Positions 49,556 through 62,342 of a stretch of DNA of 64,000 nt are shown here, piece by piece (the first letter of the stretch is position 1; each line of letters starts with the position of its first letter). Origin of the DNA: Phytophthora sp. 'mugwort' (taxonomy: Eukaryota > Oomycota > Peronosporomycetes > Peronosporales > Peronosporaceae); assembly GCA_033558025.1 (NCBI GenBank), contig JAUCEF010000006.1, forward strand, positions 4,030,001 to 4,094,000, read 5' to 3'. Below the pieces are notes generated by a model. It was not told the DNA's origin. It did no database searches and saw nothing but the letters and a program-made list of their open reading frames with translations. The position numbers were made by a program, and so were the translations under genes.

Positions 49556-50193
49556 TCTCTTTTGCACACTTGCGCTCGGGTTTTATAAACATACATTTCC
49601 CTACGGGCGACTGTAGCGGTTGATTGATGCGGTGGCCGCTCGTTCGGACTGCGTCTCGGAGAGCAACACGTAGCGGGGCATCATGAACCACGGCGTCGCC
49701 ATTCCCAATGGCGGCCTCTCACTACGCTTGCAGCGAAACGTATAGCCGCTCAATCGGTCGCTCAGACGAGCTGCAGCCTCTATCGTTTAAGGACTTCGAT
49801 TCTGGCCGTCTGCCGACAGCTCTGGCACTTGTATCACCGACTACCACTAGTGGTCAGCCTGACAAGGCCCAGCACTGTCCCGTATAGTCACCCATACGTC
49901 CACACCATGGCACTAGCTCCATCACAACCTTTGTCAGCCACGAGCAGCTATCCACAGCCTGCCTCGACCTGGCCAGCTTCGTCACTCACTTGCAGTGGTA
50001 TGGCAAATCGGAGTTCGTTGGCGTACTGGGAGGCAAGAGCAGGGAGCGAGTAGGAGACAGTACGGCCTGACGACGCGTCCACGTCGTCGTTGATATTGCC
50101 GTGTGGGCTGAAGCTGTGTAACGGAGGCAGGTTAGTGAGGATATGAATATTCCCAAAGTTGGTGCTGATGTGGATGTTGTCCATGTCCGAAGC

Positions 50194-50266
50194 GTCCCCG
50201 TGGCCCAATGGATAAGGCATCCGCCTACGAAGCGGGAGATTGCGGGTTCGAGTCCCGTCGGAGACT
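50194..50266 (+). tRNA. trnR-ACG: tRNA-Arg (ACG), unit 71
   Basis: Unit 49708-50418, haplotype CGGGC; TATCACC, T203. Confidence 0.93.
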
Positions 50267-50903
50267 TCTCTTTTGCACACTTGCGCTCGGGTTTTATAAA
50301 CATACATTTCCCTACGGGCGACTGTAGCGGTTGATTGATGCGGTGGCCGCTCGTTCGGACTGCGTCTCGGAGAGCAACACGTAGCGGGGCATCATGAACC
50401 ACGGCGTCGCCATTCCCAATGGCGGCCTCTCACTACGCTTGCAGCGAAACGTATAGCCGCTCAATCGGTCGCTCAGACGAGCTGCAGCCTCTATCGTTTA
50501 AGGACTTCGATTCTGGCCGTCTGCCGACAGCTCTGGCACTTGTTCACCGACCACCACTAGTGGTCAGCCTGACAAGGCCCAGCACTGTCCCGTATAGTCA
50601 CCCATACGTCCATACCACGGCACTAGCTCCATCACAACCTTTGTCAGCCACGAGCAGCTATCCACAGCCTGCCTCGACCTGGCCAGCTTCGTCACTCACT
50701 TGCAGTGGTATGGCAAATCGGAGTTCGTTGGCGTACTGGGAGGCAAGAGCAGGGAGCGAGTAGGAGACAGTACGACCTGACGACGCATCCACGTCGTCGT
50801 TGATATTGCCGTGTGGGCTGAAGCTGTGTAACGGAGGCAGGTTAGTGAGGATATGAATATTCCCAAAGTTGGTACTGATGTGGATGTTGTCCATGTCCGA
50901 AGC

Positions 50904-50976
50904 GTCCCCGTGGCCCAATGGATAAGGCATCCGCCTACGAAGCGGGAGATTGCGGGTTCGAGTCCCGTCGGAGACT
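50904..50976 (+). tRNA. trnR-ACG: tRNA-Arg (ACG), unit 72
   Basis: Unit 50419-51128, haplotype TAAAT, core type. Confidence 0.93.
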
Positions 50977-51613
50977 TCTCTTTTGCACACTTGCGCTCGG
51001 GTTTTATAAACATACATTTCCCTACGGGCGACTGTAGCGGTTGATTGATGCGGTGGCTGCTCGTTCGGACTGCGTCTCGGAGAGCAACACGTAGCGGGGC
51101 ATCATGAACCACGGCGTCGCCATTCCCAATGGCGGCCTCTCACTACGCTTGCAGCGAAACGTATAGCCGCTCAATCGGTCGCTCAGACGAGCTGCAGCCT
51201 CTATCGTTAAGGACTTCGATTCTGGCCGTCTGCCGACAGCTCTGGCACTTGTATCACCGACTACCACTAGTGGTCAGCCTGACAAGGCCCAGCACTGTCC
51301 CGTATAGTCACCCATACGTCCACACCATGGCACTAGCTCCATCACAACCTTTGTCAGCCACGAGCAGCTATCCACAGCCTGCCTCGACCTGGCCAGCTTC
51401 GTCACTCACTTGCAGTGGTATGGCAAATCGGAGTTCGTTGGCGTACTGGGAGGCAAGAGTAGGGAGCGAGTAGGAGACAGTACGACCTGACGACGCGTCC
51501 ACGTCGTCGTTGATATTGCCGTGTGGGCTGAAGCTGTGTAACGGAGGCAGGTTAGTGAGGATATGAATATTCCCAAAGTTGGTACTGATGTGGATGTTGT
51601 CCATGTCCGAAGC

Positions 51614-51686
51614 GTCCCCGTGGCCCAATGGATAAGGCATCCGCCTACGAAGCGGGAGATTGCGGGTTCGAGTCCCGTCGGAGACT
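51614..51686 (+). tRNA. trnR-ACG: tRNA-Arg (ACG), unit 73
   Basis: Unit 51129-51838, haplotype CAGAC; loses one T in TTTAAGG but gains the A of TATCACC, so length stays 710; T203, T335. Confidence 0.93.
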
Positions 51687-52323
51687 TCTCTTTTGCACAC
51701 TTGCGCTCGGGTTTTATAAACATACATTTCCCTACGGGCGACTGTAGCGGTTGATTGATGCGGTGGCCGCTCGTTCGGACTGCGTCTCGGAGAGCAACAC
51801 GTAGCGGGGCATCATGAACCACGGCGTCGCCATTCCCAATGGCGGCCTCTCACTACGCTTGCAGCGAAACGTATAGCCGCTCAATCGGTCGCTCAGACGA
51901 GCTGCAGCCTCTATCGTTTAAGGACTTCGATTCTGGCCGTCTGCCGACAGCTCTGGCACTTGTTCACCGACCACCACTAGTGGTCAGCCTGACAAGGCCC
52001 AGCACTGTCCCGTATAGTCACCCATACGTCCATACCACGGCACTAGCTCCATCACAACCTTTGTCAGCCACGAGCAGCTATCCACAGCCTGCCTCGACCT
52101 GGCCAGCTTCGTCACTCACTTGCAGTGGTATGGCAAATCGGAGTTCGTTGGCGTACTGGGAGGCAAGAGCAGGGAGCGAGTAGGAGACAGTACGACCTGA
52201 CGACGCATCCACGTCGTCGTTGATATTGCCGTGTGGGCTGAAGCTGTGTAACGGAGGCAGGTTAGTGAGGATATGAATATTCCCAAAGTTGGTGCTGATG
52301 TGGATGTTGTCCATGTCCGAAGC

Positions 52324-52396
52324 GTCCCCGTGGCCCAATGGATAAGGCATCCGCCTACGAAGCGGGAGATTGCGGGTTCGAGTCCCGTCGGAGACT
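52324..52396 (+). tRNA. trnR-ACG: tRNA-Arg (ACG), unit 74
   Basis: Unit 51839-52548, haplotype TAAGC. Confidence 0.93.
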
Positions 52397-53033
52397 TCTC
52401 TTTTGCACACTTGCGCTCGGGTTTTATAAACATACATTTCCCTACGGGCGACTGTAGCGGTTGATTGATGCGGTGGCCGCTCGTTCGGACTGCGTCTCGG
52501 AGAGCAACACGTAGCGGGGCATCATGAACCACGGCGTCGCCATTCCCAATGGCGGCCTCTCACTACGCTTGCAGCGAAACGTATAGCCGCTCAATCGGTC
52601 GCTCAGACGAGCTGCAGCCTCTATCGTTTAAGGACTTCGATTCTGGCCGTCTGCCGACAGCTCTGGCACTTGTTCACCGACCACCACTAGTGGTCAGCCT
52701 GACAAGGCCCAGCACTGTCCCGTATAGTCACCCATACGTCCATACCACGGCACTAGCTCCATCACAACCTTTGTCAGCCACGAGCAGCTATCCACAGCCT
52801 GCCTCGACCTGGCCAGCTTCGTCACTCACTTGCAGTGGTATGGCAAATCGGAGTTCGTTGGCGTACTGGGAGGCAAGAGCAGGGAGCGAGTAGGAGACAG
52901 TACGACCTGACGACGCATCCACGTCGTCGTTGATATTGCCGTGTGGGCTGAAGCTGTGTAACGGAGGCAGGTTAGTGAGGATATGAATATTCCCAAAGTT
53001 GGTGCTGATGTGGATGTTGTCCATGTCCGAAGC

Positions 53034-53106
53034 GTCCCCGTGGCCCAATGGATAAGGCATCCGCCTACGAAGCGGGAGATTGCGGGTTCGAGTCCCGTCG
53101 GAGACT
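53034..53106 (+). tRNA. trnR-ACG: tRNA-Arg (ACG), unit 75
   Basis: Unit 52549-53258, haplotype TAAGT. Confidence 0.93.
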
Positions 53107-53743
53107 TCTCTTTTGCACACTTGCGCTCGGGTTTTATAAACATACATTTCCCTACGGGCGACTGTAGCGGTTGATTGATGCGGTGGCTGCTCGTTCGGAC
53201 TGCGTCTCGGAGAGCAACACGTAGCGGGGCATCATGAACCACGGCGTCGCCATTCCCAATGGCGGCCTCTCACTACGCTTGCAGCGAAACGTATAGCCGC
53301 TCAATCGGTCGCTCAGACGAGCTGCAGCCTCTATCGTTTAAGGACTTCGATTCTGGCCGTCTGCCGACAGCTCTGGCACTTGTTCACCGACCACCACTAG
53401 TGGTCAGCCTGACAAGGCCCAGCACTGTCCCGTATAGTCACCCATACGTCCATACCACGGCACTAGCTCCATCACAACCTTTGTCAGCCACGAGCAGCTA
53501 TCCACAGCCTGCCTCGACCTGGCCAGCTTCGTCACTCACTTGCAGTGGTATGGCAAATCGGAGTTCGTTGGCGTACTGGGAGGCAAGAGCAGGGAGCGAG
53601 TAGGAGACAGTACGACCTGACGACGCATCCACGTCGTCGTTGATATTGCCGTGTGGGCTGAAGCTGTGTAACGGAGGCAGGTTAGTGAGGATATGAATAT
53701 TCCCAAAGTTGGTACTGATGTGGATGTTGTCCATGTCCGAAGC

Positions 53744-53816
53744 GTCCCCGTGGCCCAATGGATAAGGCATCCGCCTACGAAGCGGGAGATTGCGGGTTCG
53801 AGTCCCGTCGGAGACT
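53744..53816 (+). tRNA. trnR-ACG: tRNA-Arg (ACG), unit 76
   Basis: Unit 53259-53968, haplotype TAAAC. Confidence 0.93.
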
Positions 53817-54454
53817 TCTCTTTTGCACACTTGCGCTCGGGTTTTATAAACATACATTTCCCTACGGGCGACTGTAGCGGTTGATTGATGCGGTGGCCGC
53901 TCGTTCGGACTGCGTCTCGGAGAGCAACACGTAGCGGGGCATCATGAACCACGGCGTCGCCATTCCCAATGGCGGCCTCTCACTACGCTTGCAGCGAAAC
54001 GTATAGCCGCTCAATCGGTCGCTCAGACGAGCTGCAGCCTCTATCGTTTAAGGACTTCGATTCTGGCCGTCTGCCGACAGCCCTGGCACTTGTATCACCG
54101 ACTACCACTAGTGGTCAGCCTGACAAGGCCCAGCACTGTCCCGTATAGTCACCCATACGCCCACACCATGGCACTAGCTCCATCACAACCTTTGTCAGCC
54201 ACGAGCAGCTATCCACAGCCTGCCTCGACCTGGCCAGCTTCGTCACTCACTTGCAGTGGTATGGCAAATCGGAGTTCGTTGGCGTACTGGGAGGCAAGAG
54301 TAGGGAGCGAGTAGGAGACAGTACGGCCTGACGACGCGTCCACGTCGTCGTTGATATTGCCGTGTGGGCTGAAGCTGTGTAACGGAGGCAGGTTAGTGAG
54401 GATATGAATATTCCCAAAGTTGGTGCTGATGTGGATGTTGTCCATGTCCGAAGC

Positions 54455-54527
54455 GTCCCCGTGGCCCAATGGATAAGGCATCCGCCTACGAAGCGGGAGA
54501 TTGCGGGTTCGAGTCCCGTCGGAGACT
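54455..54527 (+). tRNA. trnR-ACG: tRNA-Arg (ACG), unit 77
   Basis: Unit 53969-54679, haplotype CGGGC; C117, TATCACC, C194, T203, T335 and private A at 611. Confidence 0.93.
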
Positions 54528-55163
54528 TCTCTTTTGCACACTTGCGCTCGGGTTTTATAAACATACATTTCCCTACAGGCGACTGTAGCGGTTGATTGAT
54601 GCGGTGGCCGCTCGTTCGGACTGCGTCTCGGAGAGCAACACGTAGCGGGGCATCATGAACCACGGCGTCGCCATTCCCAATGGCGGCCTCTCACTACGCT
54701 TGCAGCGAAACGTATAGCCGCTCAATCGGTCGCTCAGACGAGCTGCAGCCTCTATCGTTAAGGACTTCGATTCTGGCCGTCTGCCGACAGCTCTGGCACT
54801 TGTTCACCGACCACCACTAGTGGTCAGCCTGACAAGGCCCAGCACTGTCCCGTATAGTCACCCATACGTCCATACCACGGCACTAGCTCCATCACAACCT
54901 TTGTCAGCCACGAGCAGCTATCCACAGCCTGCCTCGACCTGGCCAGCTTCGTCACTCACTTGCAGTGGTATGGCAAATCGGAGTTCGTTGGCGTACTGGG
55001 AGGCAAGAGCAGGGAGCGAGTAGGAGACAGTACGACCTGACGACGCATCCACGTCGTCGTTGATATTGCCGTGTGGGCTGAAGCTGTGTAACGGAGGCAG
55101 GTTAGTGAGGATATGAATATTCCCAAAGTTGGTACTGATGTGGATGTTGTCCATGTCCGAAGC

Positions 55164-55236
55164 GTCCCCGTGGCCCAATGGATAAGGCATCCGCCTACGA
55201 AGCGGGAGATTGCGGGTTCGAGTCCCGTCGGAGACT
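55164..55236 (+). tRNA. trnR-ACG: tRNA-Arg (ACG), unit 78
   Basis: Unit 54680-55388 (709 bp), haplotype TAAAC; shares the TTTAAGG deletion with unit 73 but is core type otherwise. Confidence 0.93.
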
Positions 55237-55873
55237 TCTCTTTTGCACACTTGCGCTCGGGTTTTATAAACATACATTTCCCTACGGGCGACTGTAGCGG
55301 TTGATTGATGCGGTGGCCGCTCGTTCGGACTGCGTCTCGGAGAGCAACACGTAGCGGGGCATCATGAACCACGGCGTCGCCATTCCCAATGGCGGCCTCT
55401 CACTACGCTTGCAGCGAAACGTATAGCCGCTCAATCGGTCGCTCAGACGAGCTGCAGCCTCTATCGTTTAAGGACTTCGATTCTGGCCGTCTGCCGACAG
55501 CTCTGGCACTTGTTCACCGACCACCACTAGTGGTCAGCCTGACAAGGCCCAGCACTGTCCCGTATAGTCACCCATACGTCCATACCACGGCACTAGCTCC
55601 ATCACAACCTTTGTCAGCCACGAGCAGCTATCCACAGCCTGCCTCGACCTGGCCAGCTTCGTCACTCACTTGCAGTGGTATGGCAAATCGGAGTTCGTTG
55701 GCGTACTGGGAGGCAAGAGCAGGGAGCGAGTAGGAGACAGTACGACCTGACGACGCATCCACGTCGTCGTTGATATTGCCGTGTGGGCTGAAGCTGTGTA
55801 ACGGAGGCAGGTTAGTGAGGATATGAATATTCCCAAAGTTGGTGCTGATGTGGATGTTGTCCATGTCCGAAGC

Positions 55874-55946
55874 GTCCCCGTGGCCCAATGGATAAGGCAT
55901 CCGCCTACGAAGCGGGAGATTGCGGGTTCGAGTCCCGTCGGAGACT
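55874..55946 (+). tRNA. trnR-ACG: tRNA-Arg (ACG), unit 79
   Basis: Unit 55389-56098, haplotype TAAGT. Confidence 0.93.
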
Positions 55947-56583
55947 TCTCTTTTGCACACTTGCGCTCGGGTTTTATAAACATACATTTCCCTACGGGCG
56001 ACTGTAGCGGTTGATTGATGCGGTGGCTGCTCGTTCGGACTGCGTCTCGGAGAGCAACACGTAGCGGGGCATCATGAACCACGGCGTCGCCATTCCCAAT
56101 GGCGGCCTCTCACTACGCTTGCAGCGAAACGTATAGCCGCTCAATCGGTCGCTCAGACGAGCTGCAGCCTCTATCGTTTAAGGACTTCGATTCTGGCCGT
56201 CTGCCGACAGCTCTGGCACTTGTTCACCGACCACCACTAGTGGTCAGCCTGACAAGGCCCAGCACTGTCCCGTATAGTCACCCATACGTCCATACCACGG
56301 CACTAGCTCCATCACAACCTTTGTCAGCCACGAGCAGCTATCCACAGCCTGCCTCGACCTGGCCAGCTTCGTCACTCACTTGCAGTGGTATGGCAAATCG
56401 GAGTTCGTTGGCGTACTGGGAGGCAAGAGCAGGGAGCGAGTAGGAGACAGTACGGCCTGACGACGCGTCCACGTCGTCGTTGATATTGCCGTGTGGGCTG
56501 AAGCTGTGTAACGGAGGCAGGTTAGTGAGGATATGAATATTCCCAAAGTTGGTACTGATGTGGATGTTGTCCATGTCCGAAGC

Positions 56584-56656
56584 GTCCCCGTGGCCCAATG
56601 GATAAGGCATCCGCCTACGAAGCGGGAGATTGCGGGTTCGAGTCCCGTCGGAGACT
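56584..56656 (+). tRNA. trnR-ACG: tRNA-Arg (ACG), unit 80
   Basis: Unit 56099-56808, haplotype TGGAC. Confidence 0.93.
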
Positions 56657-57293
56657 TCTCTTTTGCACACTTGCGCTCGGGTTTTATAAACATACATTTC
56701 CCTACGGGCGACTGTAGCGGTTGATTGATGCGGTGGCCGCTCGTTCGGACTGCGTCTCGGAGAGCAACACGTAGCGGGGCATCATGAACCACGGCGTCGC
56801 CATTCCCAATGGCGGCCTCTCACTACGCTTGCAGCGAAACGTATAGCCGCTCAATCGGTCACTCAGACGAGCTGCAGCCTCTATCGTTTAAGGACTTCGA
56901 TTCTGGCCGTCTGCCGACAGCTCTGGCACTTGTTCACCGACCACCACTAGTGGTCAGCCTGACAAGGCCCAGCACTGTCCCGTATAGTCACCCATACGTC
57001 CATACCACGGCACTAGCTCCATCACAACCTTTGTCAGCCACGAGCAGCTATCCACAGCCTGCCTCGACCTGGCCAGCTTCGTCACTCACTTGCAGTGGTA
57101 TGGCAAATCGGAGTTCGTTGGCGTACTGGGAGGCAAGAGCAGGGAGCGAGTAGGAGACAGTACGGCCTGACGACGCGTCCACGTCGTCGTTGATATTGCC
57201 GTGTGGGCTGAAGCTGTGTAACGGAGGCAGGTTAGTGAGGATATGAATATTCCCAAAGTTGGTACTGATGTGGATGTTGTCCATGTCCGAAGC

Positions 57294-57366
57294 GTCCCCG
57301 TGGCCCAATGGATAAGGCATCCGCCTACGAAGCGGGAGATTGCGGGTTCGAGTCCCGTCGGAGACT
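57294..57366 (+). tRNA. trnR-ACG: tRNA-Arg (ACG), unit 81
   Basis: Unit 56809-57518, haplotype TGGAC with A56. Confidence 0.93.
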
Positions 57367-58003
57367 TCTCTTTTGCACACTTGCGCTCGGGTTTTATAAA
57401 CATACATTTCCCTACGGGCGACTGTAGCGGTTGATTGATGCGGTGGCCGCTCGTTCGGACTGCGTCTCGGAGAGCAACACGTAGCGGGGCATCATGAACC
57501 ACGGCGTCGCCATTCCCAATGGCGGCCTCTCACTACGCTTGCAGCGAAACGTATAGCCGCTCAATCGGTCGCTCAGACGAGCTGCAGCCTCTATCGTTTA
57601 AGGACTTCGATTCTGGCCGTCTGCCGACAGCTCTGGCACTTGTTCACCGACCACCACTAGTGGTCAGCCTGACAAGGCCCAGCACTGTCCCGTATAGTCA
57701 CCCATACGTCCATACCACGGCACTAGCTCCATCACAACCTTTGTCAGCCACGAGCAGCTATCCACAGCCTGCCTCGACCTGGCCAGCTTCGTCACTCACT
57801 TGCAGTGGTATGGCAAATCGGAGTTCGTTGGCGTACTGGGAGGCAAGAGCAGGGAGCGAGTAGGAGACAGTACGACCTGACGACGCATCCACGTCGTCGT
57901 TGATATTGCCGTGTGGGCTGAAGCTGTGTAACGGAGGCAGGTTAGTGAGGATATGAATATTCCCAAAGTTGGTACTGATGTGGATGTTGTCCATGTCCGA
58001 AGC

Positions 58004-58076
58004 GTCCCCGTGGCCCAATGGATAAGGCATCCGCCTACGAAGCGGGAGATTGCGGGTTCGAGTCCCGTCGGAGACT
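58004..58076 (+). tRNA. trnR-ACG: tRNA-Arg (ACG), unit 82
   Basis: Unit 57519-58228, haplotype TAAAT. Confidence 0.93.
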
Positions 58077-58713
58077 TCTCTTTTGCACACTTGCGCTCGG
58101 GTTTTATAAACATACATTTCCCTACGGGCGACTGTAGCGGTTGATTGATGCGGTGGCTGCTCGTTCGGACTGCGTCTCGGAGAGCAACACGTAGCGGGGC
58201 ATCATGAACCACGGCGTCGCCATTCCCAATGGCGGCCTCTCACTACGCTTGCAGCGAAACGTATAGCCGCTCAATCGGTCGCTCAGACGAGCTGCAGCCT
58301 CTATCGTTTAAGGACTTCGATTCTGGCCGTCTGCCGACAGCTCTGGCACTTGTTCACCGACCACCACTAGTGGTCAGCCTGACAAGGCCCAGCACTGTCC
58401 CGTATAGTCACCCATACGTCCATACCACGGCACTAGCTCCATCACAACCTTTGTCAGCCACGAGCAGCTATCCACAGCCTGCCTCGACCTGGCCAGCTTC
58501 GTCACTCACTTGCAGTGGTATGGCAAATCGGAGTTCGTTGGCGTACTGGGAGGCAAGAGCAGGGAGCGAGTAGGAGACAGTACGGCCTGACGACGCGTCC
58601 ACGTCGTCGTTGATATTGCCGTGTGGGCTGAAGCTGTGTAACGGAGGCAGGTTAGTGAGGATATGAATATTCCCAAAGTTGGTACTGATGTGGATGTTGT
58701 CCATGTCCGAAGC

Positions 58714-58786
58714 GTCCCCGTGGCCCAATGGATAAGGCATCCGCCTACGAAGCGGGAGATTGCGGGTTCGAGTCCCGTCGGAGACT
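58714..58786 (+). tRNA. trnR-ACG: tRNA-Arg (ACG), unit 83
   Basis: Unit 58229-58938, haplotype TGGAC. Confidence 0.93.
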
Positions 58787-58938
58787 TCTCTTTTGCACAC
58801 TTGCGCTCGGGTTTTATAAACATACATTTCCCTACGGGCGACTGTAGCGGTTGATTGATGCGGTGGCCGCTCGTTCGGACTGCGTCTCGGAGAGCAACAC
58901 GTAGCGGGGCATCATGAACCACGGCGTCGCCATTCCCA

Positions 58939-59301
58939 ATGGCGGCCTCTCACTACGCTTGCAGCGAAACGTATAGCCGCTCAATCGGTCGCTCAGACGA
59001 GCTGCAGCCTCTATCGTTTAAGGACTTCGATTCTGGCCGTCTGCCGACAGCCCTGGCACTTGTATCACCGACTACCACTAGTGGTCAGCCTGACAAGGCC
59101 CAGCACTGTCCCGTATAGTCACCCATACGTCCACACCATGGCACTAGCTCCATCACAACCTTTGTCAGCCACGAGCAGCTATCCACAGCCTGCCTCGACC
59201 TGGCCAGCTTCGTCACTCACTTGCAGTGGTATGGCAAATCGGAGTTCGTTGGCGTACTGGGAGGCAAGAGCAGGGAGCGAGTAGGAGACAGTACGGCCTG
59301 A
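58939..59301 (+). pseudogene. Possible decayed protein-coding remnant in spacer (unit 84 example)
   Basis: In units of the divergent subfamily one frame runs from an ATG at 58939 to a TGA at 59299-59301, broken only by a TAG at 59116-59118. There are 59 sense codons before the TAG and 60 after it, and third positions of the second half are mostly G or C. In core units the same two halves are out of frame because one base is missing (TTCACC instead of TATCACC). I do not recognise the product; the second half contains the stretch LQWYGKSEFVGVLGG. It may be a fossil gene fragment captured into the repeat, or chance. Variants between units include amino-acid-changing ones, so no current coding constraint is visible. 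Confidence 0.2.
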
Positions 59302-59424
59302 CGACGCGTCCACGTCGTCGTTGATATTGCCGTGTGGGCTGAAGCTGTGTAACGGAGGCAGGTTAGTGAGGATATGAATATTCCCAAAGTTGGTGCTGAT
59401 GTGGATGTTGTCCATGTCCGAAGC

Positions 59425-59497
59425 GTCCCCGTGGCCCAATGGATAAGGCATCCGCCTACGAAGCGGGAGATTGCGGGTTCGAGTCCCGTCGGAGACT
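59425..59497 (+). tRNA. trnR-ACG: tRNA-Arg (ACG), unit 84
   Basis: Unit 58939-59649, haplotype CGGGC; C117, TATCACC, T203. Confidence 0.93.
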
Positions 59498-60135
59498 TCT
59501 CTTTTGCACACTTGCGCTCGGGTTTTATAAACATACATTTCCCTACGGGCGACTGTAGCGGTTGATTGATGCGGTGGCCGCTCGTTCGGACTGCGTCTCG
59601 GAGAGCAACACGTAGCGGGGCATCATGAACCACGGCGTCGCCATTCCCAATGGCGGCCTCTCACTACGCTTGCAGCGAAACGTATAGCCGCTCAATCGGT
59701 CGCTCAGACGAGCTGCAGCCTCTATCGTTTAAGGACTTCGATTCTGGCCGTCTGCCGACAGCCCTGGCACTTGTATCACCGACTACCACTAGTGGTCAGC
59801 CTGACAAGGCCCAGCACTGTCCCGTATAGTCACCCATACGTCCACACCATGGCACTAGCTCCATCACAACCTTTGTCAGCCACGAGCAGCTATCCACAGC
59901 CTGCCTCGACCTGGCCAGCTTCGTCACTCACTTGCAGTGGTATGGCAAATCGGAGTTCGTTGGCGTACTGGGAGGCAAGAGCAGGGAGCGAGTAGGAGAC
60001 AGTACGGCCTGACGACGCGTCCACGTCGTCGTTGATATTGCCGTGTGGGCTGAAGCTGTGTAACGGAGGCAGGTTAGTGAGGATATGAATATTCCCAAAG
60101 TTGGTGCTGATGTGGATGTTGTCCATGTCCGAAGC

Positions 60136-60208
60136 GTCCCCGTGGCCCAATGGATAAGGCATCCGCCTACGAAGCGGGAGATTGCGGGTTCGAGTCCCGT
60201 CGGAGACT
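60136..60208 (+). tRNA. trnR-ACG: tRNA-Arg (ACG), unit 85
   Basis: Unit 59650-60360, same type as unit 84. Confidence 0.93.
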
Positions 60209-60846
60209 TCTCTTTTGCACACTTGCGCTCGGGTTTTATAAACATACATTTCCCTACGGGCGACTGTAGCGGTTGATTGATGCGGTGGCCGCTCGTTCGG
60301 ACTGCGTCTCGGAGAGCAACACGTAGCGGGGCATCATGAACCACGGCGTCGCCATTCCCAATGGCGGCCTCTCACTACGCTTGCAGCGAAACGTATAGCC
60401 GCTCAATCGGTCGCTCAGACGAGCTGCAGCCTCTATCGTTTAAGGACTTCGATTCTGGCCGTCTGCCGACAGCCCTGGCACTTGTATCACCGACTACCAC
60501 TAGTGGTCAGCCTGACAAGGCCCAGCACTGTCCCGTATAGTCACCCATACGTCCACACCATGGCACTAGCTCCATCACAACCTTTGTCAGCCACGAGCAG
60601 CTATCCACAGCCTGCCTCGACCTGGCCAGCTTCGTCACTCACTTGCAGTGGTATGGCAAATCGGAGTTCGTTGGCGTACTGGGAGGCAATAGCAGGGAGC
60701 GAGTAGGAGACAGTACGGCCTGACGACGCGTCCACGTCGTCGTTGATATTGCCGTGTGGGCTGAAGCTGTGTAACGGAGGCAGGTTAGTGAGGATATGAA
60801 TATTCCCAAAGTTGGTGCTGATGTGGATGTTGTCCATGTCCGAAGC

Positions 60847-60919
60847 GTCCCCGTGGCCCAATGGATAAGGCATCCGCCTACGAAGCGGGAGATTGCGGGT
60901 TCGAGTCCCGTCGGAGACT
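60847..60919 (+). tRNA. trnR-ACG: tRNA-Arg (ACG), unit 86
   Basis: Unit 60361-61071, as unit 84 with private G to T at 60690. Confidence 0.93.
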
Positions 60920-61558
60920 TCTCTTTTGCACACTTGCGCTCGGGTTTTATAAACATACATTTCCCTACGGGCGACTGTAGCGGTTGATTGATGCGGTGGC
61001 CGCTCGTTCGGACTGCGTCTCGGAGAGCAACACGTAGCGGGGCATCATGAACCACGGCGTCGCCATTCCCAATGGCGGCCTCTCACTACGCTTGCAGCGA
61101 AACGTATAGCCGCTCAATCGGTCGCTCAGACGAGCTGCAGCCTCTATCGTTTAAGGACTTCGATTCTGGCCGTCTGCCGACAGCTCTGGCACTTGTATCA
61201 CCGACTACCACTAGTGGTCAGCCTGACAAGGCCCAGCACTGTCCCGTATAGTCACCCATACTGTCCATACCACGGCACTAGCTCCATCACAACCTTTGTC
61301 AGCCACGAGCAGCTATCCACAGCCTGCCTCGACCTGGCCAGCTTCGTCACTCACTTGCAGTGGTATGGCAAATCGGAGTTCGTTGGCGTACTGGGAGGCA
61401 AGAGTAGGGAGCGAGTAGGAGACAGTACGGCCTGACGACGCGTCCACGTCGTCGTTGATATTGCCGTGTGGGCTGAAGCTGTGTAACGGAGGCAGGTTAG
61501 TGAGGATATGAATATTCCCAAAGTTGGTGCTGATGTGGATGTTGTCCATGTCCGAAGC

Positions 61559-61631
61559 GTCCCCGTGGCCCAATGGATAAGGCATCCGCCTACGAAGCGG
61601 GAGATTGCGGGTTCGAGTCCCGTCGGAGACT
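61559..61631 (+). tRNA. trnR-ACG: tRNA-Arg (ACG), unit 87
   Basis: Unit 61072-61783 (712 bp), haplotype TGGGC; TATCACC, T335 and a private T insertion at about 61262. Confidence 0.93.
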
Positions 61632-62269
61632 TCTCTTTTGCACACTTGCGCTCGGGTTTTATAAACATACATTTCCCTACGGGCGACTGTAGCGGTTGAT
61701 TGATGCGGTGGCCGCTCGTTCGGACTGCGTCTCGGAGAGCAACACGTAGCGGGGCATCATGAACCACGGCGTCGCCATTCCCAATGGCGGCCTCTCACTA
61801 CGCTTGCAGCGAAACGTATAGCCGCTCAATCGGTCGCTCAGACGAGCTGCAGCCTCTATCGTTTAAGGACTTCGATTCTGGCCGTCTGCCGACAGCCCTG
61901 GCACTTGTATCACCGACTACCACTAGTGGTCAGCCTGACAAGGCCCAGCACTGTCCCGTATAGTCACCCATACGTCCACACCATGGCACTAGCTCCATCA
62001 CAACCTTTGTCAGCCACGAGCAGCTATCCACAGCCTGCCTCGACCTGGCCAGCTTCGTCACTCACTTGCAGTGGTATGGCAAATCGGAGTTCGTTGGCGT
62101 ACTGGGAGGCAAGAGCAGGGAGCGAGTAGGAGACAGTACGGCCTGACGACGCGTCCACGTCGTCGTTGATATTGCCGTGTGGGCTGAAGCTGTGTAACGG
62201 AGGCAGGTTAGTGAGGATATGAATATTCCCAAAGTTGGTGCTGATGTGGATGTTGTCCATGTCCGAAGC

Positions 62270-62342
62270 GTCCCCGTGGCCCAATGGATAAGGCATCCGC
62301 CTACGAAGCGGGAGATTGCGGGTTCGAGTCCCGTCGGAGACT
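62270..62342 (+). tRNA. trnR-ACG: tRNA-Arg (ACG), unit 88
   Basis: Unit 61784-62494, same type as unit 84. Confidence 0.93.

Noticed and set aside
51022..51267. 81-codon - strand open frame across the unit 72/73 junction
   Set aside because: Appears only because of the TTTAAGG 1-nt deletion; it spans a repeat junction and is antisense to the + frame.
61193..61435. 80-codon + strand open frame unique to unit 87
   Set aside because: Created by a private T insertion near 61262; no independent evidence of coding.
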